The notes beneath the pieces are model-generated. The model saw only the letters and a list, made by a program, of their open reading frames with translations, did not search any database and was not told the origin of the DNA. From NCBI GenBank assembly GCA_964422295.1, contig CAYRAM010000046.1, positions 1 to 14,661 on the forward strand: a stretch of 14,661 bases of DNA, read 5' to 3'. The position numbers and the translations under genes were made by a program. The stretch comes from UBA12191 sp964422295 (lineage in GTDB: Bacteria > Planctomycetota > UBA8108 > UBA1146). Position 1 is the stretch's first letter, and every line of letters begins with the position of its first letter. Shown here piece by piece: positions 5,892 through 13,534 of this stretch.

Positions 5892-8227
5892 ATCGGGCTC
5901 TCAGCGATTTTCTCTTTGGCAAGAGTCGCCTGGTGCTGGTGGCATTGACCTTGGTGACCCTGTTCCTGGTGTTCCAGGCGAGCCGCCTAGCCATCGACGC
6001 CGGTTTTGAAAAGCAACTCCCCAAGGACCATCCGTGGATGGATGTCTTCCGTGAATACCAGGCCCAATTCGGCGGTGCGAACCGGCTTTTGATCGCCGTC
6101 CGTGATCGCCAAGGGGATCTCTTCAACCCTGAATCCCTGGAACGAGTGCGTCTGGTGACGCGTGCGTTGGGATCAGTGCCCGGTGTCGATCGCTCGTCGA
6201 TCACCTCCATCTTTACGCCGAATGTACGCTTCGTACGCATCGTCGAAGGGGGATTCGAGGGCGGTAATGTGGTGCCGGCGGATTGGCGACCCACCGAAGA
6301 GATGGCGCAACTGGTGCGCGAGAATGTTTTGCAGTCGGGGCAGGTAGGCCGATTGGTCGCCAACGATTTTTCTGCGGCTATGGTAACTGCCCGCCTGATC
6401 GATGCCGATGCGGAAACGGGAGTGGCTCCCGATCCGATTGAGGTCGGTGCAAAGCTGGAAGAGATCGTCCGTGAACCGCACGTCGATGATCGCATCGATA
6501 TCCACATGATCGGATTCTCAAAAGCGGTACACGATATCGCTTCGGGAGCGATCCTGGTCGCCGCATTTTTCCTCATCGCTCTCGGGGTCACGGCAGTATT
6601 CGTGCGCGGTTTCACCCGGTCTTGGCAATTGACACTGCTGCCCTTGGCGACATCCCTGCTCGCGGTGGTTTGGACGATGGGGACGATCACCACACTCGGG
6701 TACGGTCTCGATCCGATGTCGATTCTGGTTCCCTTCCTGATCTTTGCCATCGCCATGTCCCACGGTGTTCAAATGGTGGGGGCCCTTGCCGCCGGTCTCC
6801 GTGAAGGGTTGCCCGCCCCGGAATCGACCCGCACTGCATTTCAGCAACTGCTGGCACCGGGCTTTGTCGCCCTCGTCAGTGATTCGGTGGGATTCCTGAC
6901 CCTGCTCTTCATCGAGATCCCGGTGATTCAGCATTTGGCGGTGATGTCTGCGATAGGAGTGATGCTGATCTTCGGCACCGGTTTCATGCTGTTGCCGTTG
7001 CTGCTGATGCGGCTCAAGGTGACCCCGGAGTTGATCGCGCGCCTGTCAGAGCCGATGCCTCTGCGTGAGCGACTGTGGCAAAAGATCAATGCGGCGACCC
7101 GTCCCCGGATCGCCTGGATTCTGGTGATCCTCGCCATCGGCGCAGGGCTGTTTGCCTACGACACCTCCAACCGGGTCATCATCGGAGATGCGGATCGAGG
7201 ATTGCCGGAGTTGCATCCTGAATCGCGTTACAACATCGATTCGCTGAAGATTGCCGATTCCTTCTCCATCGGTGTCGATCTGATGACGGTGATCGTCGAG
7301 AGTCATGCAGACGGCAGTATCGATCACGATGTCATGGATCTCATCGATGAGTTTCAGTGGCAGATCAGTCATGTCGAAGGGGTGCGTTCGACGCTGTCAT
7401 TGCCCCAGGTATCGAGGGTGCTGACCGCCGCTTGGAGTGAAGGCTCTCCCAAGTGGCGGGAGTTGCCGCGAAACAGTGACATGCTGATGCAATCCCTCTC
7501 AAGCATCGATACATCGACGGGATTGCTCAATTCGGATGCGAGTGTCATGACGGTGATGATTTTCACCGAGGATCACAAGGCGGCGACGATCACCCGTGTC
7601 ACCGATGCGGTCGAAGCCTTCGATGAGAAGTATGGAACCGATGGTGTTGCCCGTTTCCGACTCGCCACCGGCAATGTCGGTGTGATGGCGGCGACCAATG
7701 AAGTGGTCTCCGCCGCCCAACTCAGAATGCTGTTGACGATCTACGCCGTCGTGGTCGCTCTCGGCTTGCTTGCGTTCCGTTCGATCCGCGCAACATTGTG
7801 TGTCGTCCTGCCCTTGGTTTTGGTGAGCACCCTTTGTTATGCACTGATGGTGGCCCTCGGTATAGGACTCAAAGTTTCCACCCTGCCGGTGGCAGCACTC
7901 GGTGTCGGGATCGGGGTCGACTACGGCATCTACCTGACGCACCAATTGTTGATCGCCAGGCGTACCGGTCTTTCCCTTTCGGAGGGCTATCTGGTGGCGC
8001 TGCGACGCTCGGGGAACGCGGTCTTGGTGACCGGTTTGACGTTGGCGATCGGTGTGGCGACGTGGATCTTCTCCGATCTCAAACTGCAGGCGGACATGGG
8101 AGTGCTGCTGAGTTTCATGTTTGCCGGAAACATGCTCGGAGCATTGTTGCTGTTACCGGCACTGCAACGCGTCATCCCCGGGGGATCGACAGCGGAACAA
8201 GAGACGGCATCGGATCCGACCAACTGA
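5888..8227 (+). CDS. RND/MMPL superfamily transporter (HAE3-like)
   Basis: This 779-residue inner-membrane protein has the duplicated RND layout. TM1 is near 14-34, followed by a periplasmic loop of about 180 residues, then five TM helices (about 218-372). The second half repeats this with TM7 near 405-425, a loop to about 610, and five more helices to about 765. The second half carries GVGIGVDYGIYLTHQ in TM10, the Asp-Tyr pair that relays protons in MMPL/RND pumps. The matching TM4 segment reads LIFAIAMSHGVQMV, with Ser-His instead of Asp-Tyr, as often seen in the HAE3 group. It is shorter than tripartite AcrB-type pumps (about 1,040 residues) and matches the length of lipid or hopanoid exporters. 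Its ATG overlaps the propeller gene's TGA, implying coupled translation. Substrate unknown; a lipid or other hydrophobic compound is inferred from the family and neighbours. Confidence 0.9.
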   Translation: MNRALSDFLFGKSRLVLVALTLVTLFLVFQASRLAIDAGFEKQLPKDHPWMDVFREYQAQFGGANRLLIAVRDRQGDLFNPESLERVRLVTRALGSVPGVDRSSITSIFTPNVRFVRIVEGGFEGGNVVPADWRPTEEMAQLVRENVLQSGQVGRLVANDFSAAMVTARLIDADAETGVAPDPIEVGAKLEEIVREPHVDDRIDIHMIGFSKAVHDIASGAILVAAFFLIALGVTAVFVRGFTRSWQLTLLPLATSLLAVVWTMGTITTLGYGLDPMSILVPFLIFAIAMSHGVQMVGALAAGLREGLPAPESTRTAFQQLLAPGFVALVSDSVGFLTLLFIEIPVIQHLAVMSAIGVMLIFGTGFMLLPLLLMRLKVTPELIARLSEPMPLRERLWQKINAATRPRIAWILVILAIGAGLFAYDTSNRVIIGDADRGLPELHPESRYNIDSLKIADSFSIGVDLMTVIVESHADGSIDHDVMDLIDEFQWQISHVEGVRSTLSLPQVSRVLTAAWSEGSPKWRELPRNSDMLMQSLSSIDTSTGLLNSDASVMTVMIFTEDHKAATITRVTDAVEAFDEKYGTDGVARFRLATGNVGVMAATNEVVSAAQLRMLLTIYAVVVALGLLAFRSIRATLCVVLPLVLVSTLCYALMVALGIGLKVSTLPVAALGVGIGVDYGIYLTHQLLIARRTGLSLSEGYLVALRRSGNAVLVTGLTLAIGVATWIFSDLKLQADMGVLLSFMFAGNMLGALLLLPALQRVIPGGSTAEQETASDPTN

Positions 8228-8242
8228 CCGCTTCGCAATTCA

Positions 8243-8254
8243 GTGTGATCACAC
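8243..8254. promoter_or_regulatory. 12-base perfect palindrome in the convergent gap
   Basis: GTGTGATCACAC is a perfect palindrome lying across the stop codon of fadE (8249-8251) and in the 21-base gap between the convergent RND and fadE genes. It resembles a CRP site with its central 6 bases removed, which would not be a functional CRP site. It could help both transcripts end as a small hairpin, but no T run follows. Function unknown. Confidence 0.25.
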
Positions 8255-10747
8255 GTCCTTGCGATTCTGAGCGGTTTCCCTGTTGGTGATATTGCTTGAG
8301 TTGGAAGGGATTTCGCCAGTGGCGAAGTGATCGACGGTGATCGCCTCCTGGCGTGCCTGCTCCGCGGAATGAATGCGGAGAGCACCATCCCCATCGATGA
8401 TCCCCTTCTCCAGACTCTTTTCGACCAACTGAGGGAGCGGACCCTTGGGCAGATCGCCGCGGCGGACCGCCTGTTTGATGGCATCCCGATCGGGTTGGGC
8501 AGCGACCACTTTTTCGAGGGCATCCTCCAGGGTCCACAAGCCGGGGGAAGATGCCGGCCGTGGCATCACCGCAGAGGTCAGTGAATGCCACAATTCGCCA
8601 CTGTCGAGCAACTTTGCAGCGATCTGTGTAGAGAGACGATCACCGGGTCCGTTGCTGCGGGCTCCACCGGGGACGCCGATCAATCGCAGGCCCCAAGCGG
8701 CGGGGCGCAGCGGCAGATTGTCGAGGAATCCTCCCATCGCCGATTCCGTTTCGCGGACACAGATCTGCAACAGGTAATCGACCAACTCCCGGTCGCGGTC
8801 CAGGCGCCCATCATCCTGAAATTTCTTCAATGCAGCAGAGCCGACGACCATCCAGGTGAGGGCGTCCGCCAGTCTTCCTGTCAGGTGTTCCTTGCGCTTG
8901 AGGGTTCCGCCGAGAGTTCCCATCGCCGCATCGGTACAGAGTGCAAACGCACTGGAGAGGGCGGTCAATCGCTGATGGCTGCGGCCGATGGAGCCGGCAA
9001 AATTCCTCGGTCCGAGACGCGCACCGGTCAATTTGTGGAGGAAGGTCTGCACCGCACTGGAGACGACGAAACCGACGTGACCCCAAAAGGCCTGGTCGAA
9101 TCGTTTCAGATCGCCATCTTCCACCGCCGCCAATTCCTTTTGCACGAAGGGGTGACAGCGCACCGCACCCTGGCCAAAGATGATCAGGGTACGAGTGAGG
9201 ATGTTGGCCCCTTCAACGGTGATTCCCACCGGTACCGAAGAGTAGGCGTTGGCCAATTCATTGCGCGGGCCGCGGCAAATAGCATTCCCTGCGACGACAT
9301 CCATGCAGTCGTTGACCACTTTACGGAGAGTTTCGGTGGCAAAGGCCTTGGCAACCGCGCTGATCACCGCTGGCTTCTCACCACTGTCCACCGCGAGAGT
9401 GGTCGACAGGCGCAAGGCATCGAGAGCGTAGACGTGGGCGGCGGAACGTACCAGGGGTTCCTGAACACCTTCAAAGCGACCCACAGGCAATCCGAATTGT
9501 TCACGCACCGATGCGTGTGCGGTGGCGACGCGCAAGGAGAGCTGGGCCCCGCCGGTGGAACTAGATGGCAACATGATGCCGCGCCCTGCTGAAAGGCACT
9601 GCATCAGCATCGTCCATCCCCTGCCGCAACCCTCACGGTTCCCGATCACCGTATCGAGGGGAACGAGGACATCCCGGCCACGAGTGGGTCCATTGAGGAA
9701 GGGAACACCGAGGGGATCGTGGCGTTCACCGATTTCGACACCGGGGGTTTCCGCCGGCACCAGGGCACAGGTAATCCCCAGATCTTCCTGATCACCGATG
9801 AGATGATTCGGATCGTAGAGACGGAATGCGACCCCGACGAGGCTCGCTCGCGGAGCCAGAGTGATGTAGCGCTTCTCCCAATTGAGACGCATACCGATCA
9901 CCTTTTCGCCATCGATCTCTTCCTCGACGACGATTCCGTGGGAGGACATCGATCCCGCCGCATCGGAACCAGCCCCCGGTTCCGTGAGTGCGAAACAGGG
10001 GATCTCCAATCCTTTGGCCAGGCGTGGCAAAAGTTTTTTCTTTTGTTCGGTGGTTCCGTAGTGAAGCAACAATTCCCCGGGACCCAGTGAATTGGGAACC
10101 ATGATGGTGACCGCCAGCGCATTGCTGATGGTGGCGGCTTTGGCGATGACCGTGGAGATGGCGGTTGCCGAGAAACCGAGTCCACCATACTCCTCCGGGA
10201 TCAGCATGCCGAAGAAACCGTGGTCGCAAAGGTATTGAAAAGTCTCCTCAGAGATCGAGCCGTTCTTGCGATCCTCCCAGGTGTCGACCTTATGGACCAA
10301 CTCGGCGAGGGGCCCATCGATGAATTCGATTTCCCTGGCGGAGAGTTCGTGGGTGCCTTGTCCGAGGTAGGCGTGCCAATCGGGTCGGCCACTGAAGAGT
10401 TCCCCATCCCAGCCGACGGTTCCTCCTTCGAGGGCTTCCTTTTCGGTGGCGCTGATGGGGGGAAGGAGCCCGCGGACGATGTTCATCGCCGGGCGACTCA
10501 AAAGTTGTGCTCGCAAGGGGGTGATCAGGCAGAAAGCGGCGATCACGGCAAGGATGCCGAAGTAGATGGTGGGCCCATTGCTGCCAAAGGTCTGGGGCCA
10601 GCCGATCCACAGCGGATCGAGCCCGATGATGAGTCCTGTCAGCAACACTCCCCAGCGAACGAGACCGACCGCGGCCATGAACAAACCGGGGAGCAGTGCC
10701 ACGAGCCCATGGATGAGAAGTTCAAACAACTGGGGGGAGTCCGGCAT
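8249..10747 (-). CDS. fadE: Membrane-type acyl-CoA dehydrogenase FadE
   Basis: The protein is 832 residues, close to the 814 of Escherichia coli FadE. FadE catalyses the first step of fatty-acid beta-oxidation, FAD-dependent conversion of acyl-CoA to trans-2-enoyl-CoA. The N-terminus has hydrophobic segments (about 8-47 and 62-80) that anchor it in the inner membrane. The dehydrogenase core includes FQYLCDHGFFGMLIPEEYGG and the family signature CFALTEPGAGSDAAGS. Later come GRGWTMLMQCLSAGRGIMLP and the C-terminal FadE-specific region (DUF1974 type; SAFALCTDAAMGTLGG, GFLDNLPLRPAAWGLRLIG). ATG 10747 is chosen because a GGAG lies 9 bases upstream. An in-frame TTG at 10771 would overlap the upstream lipoprotein stop (TTGA) but has no ribosome site. 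It is the second gene of a two-gene unit with the lipoprotein, and convergent with the RND gene 21 bases away. No FadR-like operator is recognised. Confidence 0.93.
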   Translation of the reverse strand: MPDSPQLFELLIHGLVALLPGLFMAAVGLVRWGVLLTGLIIGLDPLWIGWPQTFGSNGPTIYFGILAVIAAFCLITPLRAQLLSRPAMNIVRGLLPPISATEKEALEGGTVGWDGELFSGRPDWHAYLGQGTHELSAREIEFIDGPLAELVHKVDTWEDRKNGSISEETFQYLCDHGFFGMLIPEEYGGLGFSATAISTVIAKAATISNALAVTIMVPNSLGPGELLLHYGTTEQKKKLLPRLAKGLEIPCFALTEPGAGSDAAGSMSSHGIVVEEEIDGEKVIGMRLNWEKRYITLAPRASLVGVAFRLYDPNHLIGDQEDLGITCALVPAETPGVEIGERHDPLGVPFLNGPTRGRDVLVPLDTVIGNREGCGRGWTMLMQCLSAGRGIMLPSSSTGGAQLSLRVATAHASVREQFGLPVGRFEGVQEPLVRSAAHVYALDALRLSTTLAVDSGEKPAVISAVAKAFATETLRKVVNDCMDVVAGNAICRGPRNELANAYSSVPVGITVEGANILTRTLIIFGQGAVRCHPFVQKELAAVEDGDLKRFDQAFWGHVGFVVSSAVQTFLHKLTGARLGPRNFAGSIGRSHQRLTALSSAFALCTDAAMGTLGGTLKRKEHLTGRLADALTWMVVGSAALKKFQDDGRLDRDRELVDYLLQICVRETESAMGGFLDNLPLRPAAWGLRLIGVPGGARSNGPGDRLSTQIAAKLLDSGELWHSLTSAVMPRPASSPGLWTLEDALEKVVAAQPDRDAIKQAVRRGDLPKGPLPQLVEKSLEKGIIDGDGALRIHSAEQARQEAITVDHFATGEIPSNSSNITNRETAQNRKDV

Positions 10748-10767
10748 GGTGATGCTCTCCGTTTCCT

Positions 10768-11418
10768 TCAAGAATCGGGGGAAGGTGATTCTTCAGTAAT
10801 TCTGCCATCATCGGCCATCATATCCCACCCGAATATCGATCCGATCGCATCGACGATCTCCAGAGGGTTGATTCCGAAGTCAAAATTGAAGATCAGCAGA
10901 GTACCGGAGAAGCCGATCCATGAGTCCCGACTGAGCTGCTGCTGTGGGGAGAGTTCCTCCAGGGAAGGCGCACGATTCAGCATCGGATTGGGAAAATATC
11001 GGTGCATGCGCAGGAGACTGCAGTTTTCGCCGGTGATGTAATCATTTCCAGTGAGGGACAGATTGGCCAGCAGGACTGAGCCGGGGGATTGAAGCCACTC
11101 GCCGAAATGATCCTCGTCGCCGATGAGGTTTGCGAGAGCTCCCCCGAGTGTCAGAGGAAACGCTGCCGTTCTCATTTGTCCCACCGGTTGACCGGGACGA
11201 GGATCCCAGCCGATCGATTGGCGTGGTTTCATCCCGACGTCAAAGACTCCTACGGCGGGGTGAATCCAATCGGTAACCTCCGCTTCGAGATAGATCCCGA
11301 GACCGAGACCCGCTTCGGCGTGGATACAATCGGCCAGATCCCTCGTCAATGGGGTTGAACAGCCGCTGCTCAGGAGAGTCGCAACGAGCAGTGTCAGTAT
11401 GGGGTAGCGAAGGGTCAT
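10768..11418 (-). CDS. Predicted lipoprotein of unknown function, upstream of fadE
   Basis: This 216-residue protein starts with a short lipoprotein signal peptide (MTLRYPILTLLVATLLSSGC). The Cys at 20 is in a usable, slightly atypical lipobox (SSGC, with Leu at -4), so the mature protein would be lipid-anchored and face the periplasm or outer leaflet. The rest is moderately hydrophobic and beta-rich, with GLGLGIYLEAEVTDWIHPAVG near 37-57 and, near the C-terminus, FDFGINPLEIVDAIGSIFGWD followed by MMADDG. I recall similar GFNPxE/DD endings in uncharacterised envelope lipoproteins but cannot name a family. An GAGGGA site 5 bases before the ATG supports the start. The fadE ATG is only 20 bases after the stop, so the two are almost certainly co-transcribed. 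A link to uptake or processing of fatty acids is possible from context alone. Confidence 0.62.
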   Translation of the reverse strand: MTLRYPILTLLVATLLSSGCSTPLTRDLADCIHAEAGLGLGIYLEAEVTDWIHPAVGVFDVGMKPRQSIGWDPRPGQPVGQMRTAAFPLTLGGALANLIGDEDHFGEWLQSPGSVLLANLSLTGNDYITGENCSLLRMHRYFPNPMLNRAPSLEELSPQQQLSRDSWIGFSGTLLIFNFDFGINPLEIVDAIGSIFGWDMMADDGRITEESPSPDS

Positions 11419-11515
11419 CGATTCCCTCTTCCATCGCGAAAGGAGTCCGGCTTTGGACCGGGAGGGGGCTTCCCCTGCTGCCGCATTGTTTTAACATCTC
11501 TCGAATCGGATGGGT

Positions 11516-11579
11516 GTTGGAATCTTGAAACGTTGGAATCTTGAAGCGTTGGAATCTTGAAGCGTTGGAATCTTGAAAG
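11516..11579. repeat. Tandem repeat, 16-base unit, four copies
   Basis: Four head-to-tail copies of GTTGGAATCTTGAAGC (11516-11531, 11532-11547, 11548-11563, 11564-11579); the first and last differ by one or two bases at the 3' end. The array lies in the likely 5' leader of the HEAT/vWA gene and ends 26 bases before its ATG. The unit length is not a multiple of three, consistent with a non-coding position, and this supports the ATG at 11606 over a TTG inside the last copy. Confidence 0.92.
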
Positions 11580-11592
11580 ATGGATTCAGAGT

Positions 11593-11598
11593 GAGGAG
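11593..11598 (+). promoter_or_regulatory. Ribosome binding site that fixes the HEAT/vWA start
   Basis: GAGGAG with a 7-base spacer to the ATG at 11606 is a strong site. It rejects an in-frame TTG at 11573 that falls inside the tandem repeat. Confidence 0.8.
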
Positions 11599-11605
11599 AG
11601 CCCGG

Positions 11606-13498
11606 ATGCGTCGCAGTGAAGCGGAACCGCAGAGATTTGCCATATCATTCATCCGCCACAGGATTTCTCCCATCAGCCACAGGTGGATTCAGGGCATCGG
11701 GAGTCGGGGAATCCCATCATCGACGGCGTTCCTCTTCCACAGCGGGATCCCACTTGCTGTGATCTTTTTGACGGTGATCTTTTTGACGGTGAGCTTATTC
11801 CCGGTGATCGGATCCCCGCTCGGATCTCCGCTCGGATCTCCGCTCGGATCCTCCCTTTATGCCCAGTCCGTCGATCTGCCTGAAGAGGTGATCGATCGGG
11901 ATAGATCGGTGCGCCGACAGTCGGATGCACGCTCGGACGCCCTCGCCAAAATCCGCGCGGGTGTTGCTGAGGGACGCCCGCAGGTGGCGCTGGAATTTCT
12001 CGGTGATCCCTCGGGAATGGTGCGTGATGCGACCTTCGACCAGTTGATGAAGATGAGCGCAGATCAGATCGCCCAGGTGCTCGGCGATTGGCCACGCCAT
12101 CCGTTGCGCAAAGCTGCTCCGCAGATCCGTTCCCTGGTGGAAGCGGGTTTGGCGGAGGTTCTTTTTCACCATCCCCACCCTGAAGCGGCATCGTGGCTGT
12201 TGTCGGTCGCCATCTCCCGCAAGCAGGATGAAGCAACCCGCGAATTGGCATTGGCAGCCCTGGGAGAAGTGCCCTCCGCAGCCCTCGACAAAAAGATGCT
12301 CCAGGGGATCACCCGCATCGCCGAAAGGGAGCCCTCTTGGTGGGTGCGGGGGGAAGCGCTGCTGTGCCTGTGTCGCCACGATTCGGTCGCAGCGCAGGCC
12401 GCTGTCGACAAAGCATGGGGGCAAAAAAAATCTCTCCCGATGCGCCTGATCAGTATGCGGGCGCAGGCACTCTTCGATCCCGCCGAAGCGCTGTCGCGCG
12501 CCCGGTTGTTGTTGTCGGAGGAGATCAAGGATCGCAAAGGAATCTGGAAGGGTCGCCTGGAGCGCGCGGCTCTCGGTTTGATCGCCGAAGAAGCGGTCAA
12601 ACTTCCTCGTGCTGATCGTGCACCCTTCATCGACTTTTTGATCTCCCGTGCTCTCGAAGCAACCACCGACGATTCCTCCGACAGGGTCGTGCACAGGGGA
12701 GGCCATCCGGAAATCCCGGTTCTGAAAAAGTTGACAGAGGTGACCTTCGATTTCAAAAGCGTCACCTCCTGGGATTCGTGGTGGCGCAGTCGCCGTGGAG
12801 AGTGGCTTTTGGGGAAAAGTGTCGCGGCTCCCGATTCGGGGGATGCAGAGAAACGGGGGCAAACAAAGGTGGTCGAGTATCACGGGGTTCCCATCGACTC
12901 GCGCAGAATCGTCTTCGTCTCCGACGTTTCCGGGGGGATGTCGAGGAACCTCGCCGGTGATTTCGATGGCCCGGGGCCACTGCGGCTGGAGGTGGCGCAG
13001 ACGGAATTGCTGCGGGTTCTGGGGGAATTGCCCGCGGATGCGCTGGTTCAGGTGATCTACTTCGCCAGTTTAAGAATCCCGATATTACCCGGGCCGCAGT
13101 TGTTGGCCCGTTGTCACAAGGTATTGAAGAAGCGGATCGAAGAGCAGGGTGTTCCCCAGGGCAGGGGAGAGGCACGGGGCAATCTGTATGCTCCCTTGCG
13201 CGCCGCTCTCTTCGAACCGGGGATCGATACGGTGATGCTGTTGACGGAAGGAGCGGCAACGGAGGGGCGCATCCATGATGGCGATCGGCTTCGTTGGCAC
13301 GTCCAACGCTGGAATCGGTGGTCGCATGTCCGGCTCCATGTGCTCTCGGTCGGTCGATTGTCCTCAGGCAATCGTTCCTTCCTGGAACAGCTTGCTCTCG
13401 AAAGTGGTGGCGAGTTTCACGATATCGATGACCGCTTTGGCCAACCGATGAAGGCTCAAATCGGCGAGCGGACTCGCATCCAGCTTCCGCGAGAGTGA
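11606..13498 (+). CDS. Exported or membrane-anchored HEAT-like repeat plus von Willebrand A domain protein with degenerate MIDAS
   Basis: This 630-residue protein has a long basic N-terminal region (1-45). A hydrophobic segment follows (about 47-69), built from tandem VIFLT units, then GSPLGSPLGSPLGSSLYAQS, so it is either a long signal peptide cut near YAQ or a signal anchor. Residues about 100-380 are alpha-helical with HEAT-like repeats (DPSGMVRDATFDQLMKM, EATRELALAALGEVP, SWWVRGEALLCLCRHDS, LERAALGLIAEEAVKLP). A linker, DFKSVTSWDSWWRSRRGEW, then leads into a vWA domain at about 430-615. Its metal site is degenerate: D440-V-S-G-G instead of DxSxS, N526 where Thr is usual, and E548 (LLTEGAATEG) where Asp is usual. 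Similar HEAT/vWA proteins are common in Planctomycetota and relatives, with no known function. Gene is monocistronic, divergent from the lipoprotein gene and convergent with the lexA unit. Confidence 0.75.
   Translation: MRRSEAEPQRFAISFIRHRISPISHRWIQGIGSRGIPSSTAFLFHSGIPLAVIFLTVIFLTVSLFPVIGSPLGSPLGSPLGSSLYAQSVDLPEEVIDRDRSVRRQSDARSDALAKIRAGVAEGRPQVALEFLGDPSGMVRDATFDQLMKMSADQIAQVLGDWPRHPLRKAAPQIRSLVEAGLAEVLFHHPHPEAASWLLSVAISRKQDEATRELALAALGEVPSAALDKKMLQGITRIAEREPSWWVRGEALLCLCRHDSVAAQAAVDKAWGQKKSLPMRLISMRAQALFDPAEALSRARLLLSEEIKDRKGIWKGRLERAALGLIAEEAVKLPRADRAPFIDFLISRALEATTDDSSDRVVHRGGHPEIPVLKKLTEVTFDFKSVTSWDSWWRSRRGEWLLGKSVAAPDSGDAEKRGQTKVVEYHGVPIDSRRIVFVSDVSGGMSRNLAGDFDGPGPLRLEVAQTELLRVLGELPADALVQVIYFASLRIPILPGPQLLARCHKVLKKRIEEQGVPQGRGEARGNLYAPLRAALFEPGIDTVMLLTEGAATEGRIHDGDRLRWHVQRWNRWSHVRLHVLSVGRLSSGNRSFLEQLALESGGEFHDIDDRFGQPMKAQIGERTRIQLPRE
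11759..11803 (+). repeat. In-frame 15-base tandem repeat within the signal segment
   Basis: Two identical copies of GTGATCTTTTTGACG (11759-11773, 11774-11788) are followed by a diverged third (GTGAGCTTATTCCCG, 11789-11803). They encode VIFLT-VIFLT-VSLFP, making up most of the hydrophobic core of the HEAT/vWA protein's signal segment. The unit length preserves frame. Confidence 0.88.
11809..11856 (+). repeat. In-frame 12-base tandem repeat encoding (GSPL)n
   Basis: CGGATCCCCGCT (11809-11820), two exact copies of CGGATCTCCGCT (11821-11832, 11833-11844) and a diverged fourth (11845-11856). They encode GSPLGSPLGSPLGSS directly after the hydrophobic core. The repeat also brings a cluster of GGATC words. 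Confidence 0.88.
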
Positions 13499-13534
13499 TC
13501 GACCCCGGCGGAATTGCTCTCGAAACTCCTTTCG

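Larger units (their letters stand above)
11419..11605. promoter_or_regulatory. Divergent promoter region, lipoprotein-fadE / HEAT-vWA
   Basis: This 187-base gap separates two divergent genes and must contain both promoters. An AT-rich stretch (TTGTTTTAACA, 11486-11496) is the most promoter-like element, but I cannot fit a good -35/-10 pair. The right part is filled by a 16-base tandem repeat. Confidence 0.4.

Noticed and set aside
5755..6756. Minus-strand open frame (333 residues) opposite the RND gene
   Set aside because: Arg/Ser/Thr-rich shadow of the RND coding sequence, with no domain pattern.
8244..8253. TGTGATCACA as a CRP binding site
   Set aside because: A CRP site needs six bases between TGTGA and TCACA; here there are none, and the position is at the end of fadE, not at a promoter.
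8585..9592. Plus-strand open frame (335 residues) opposite fadE
   Set aside because: Lies wholly within the confidently identified FadE frame, with an Arg/Gly/His-rich composition typical of antisense frames.
11795..12883. Minus-strand open frame (362 residues) opposite the HEAT/vWA gene
   Set aside because: Shadow frame; the plus-strand frame has a strong ribosome site, HEAT-like repeats and a vWA domain.
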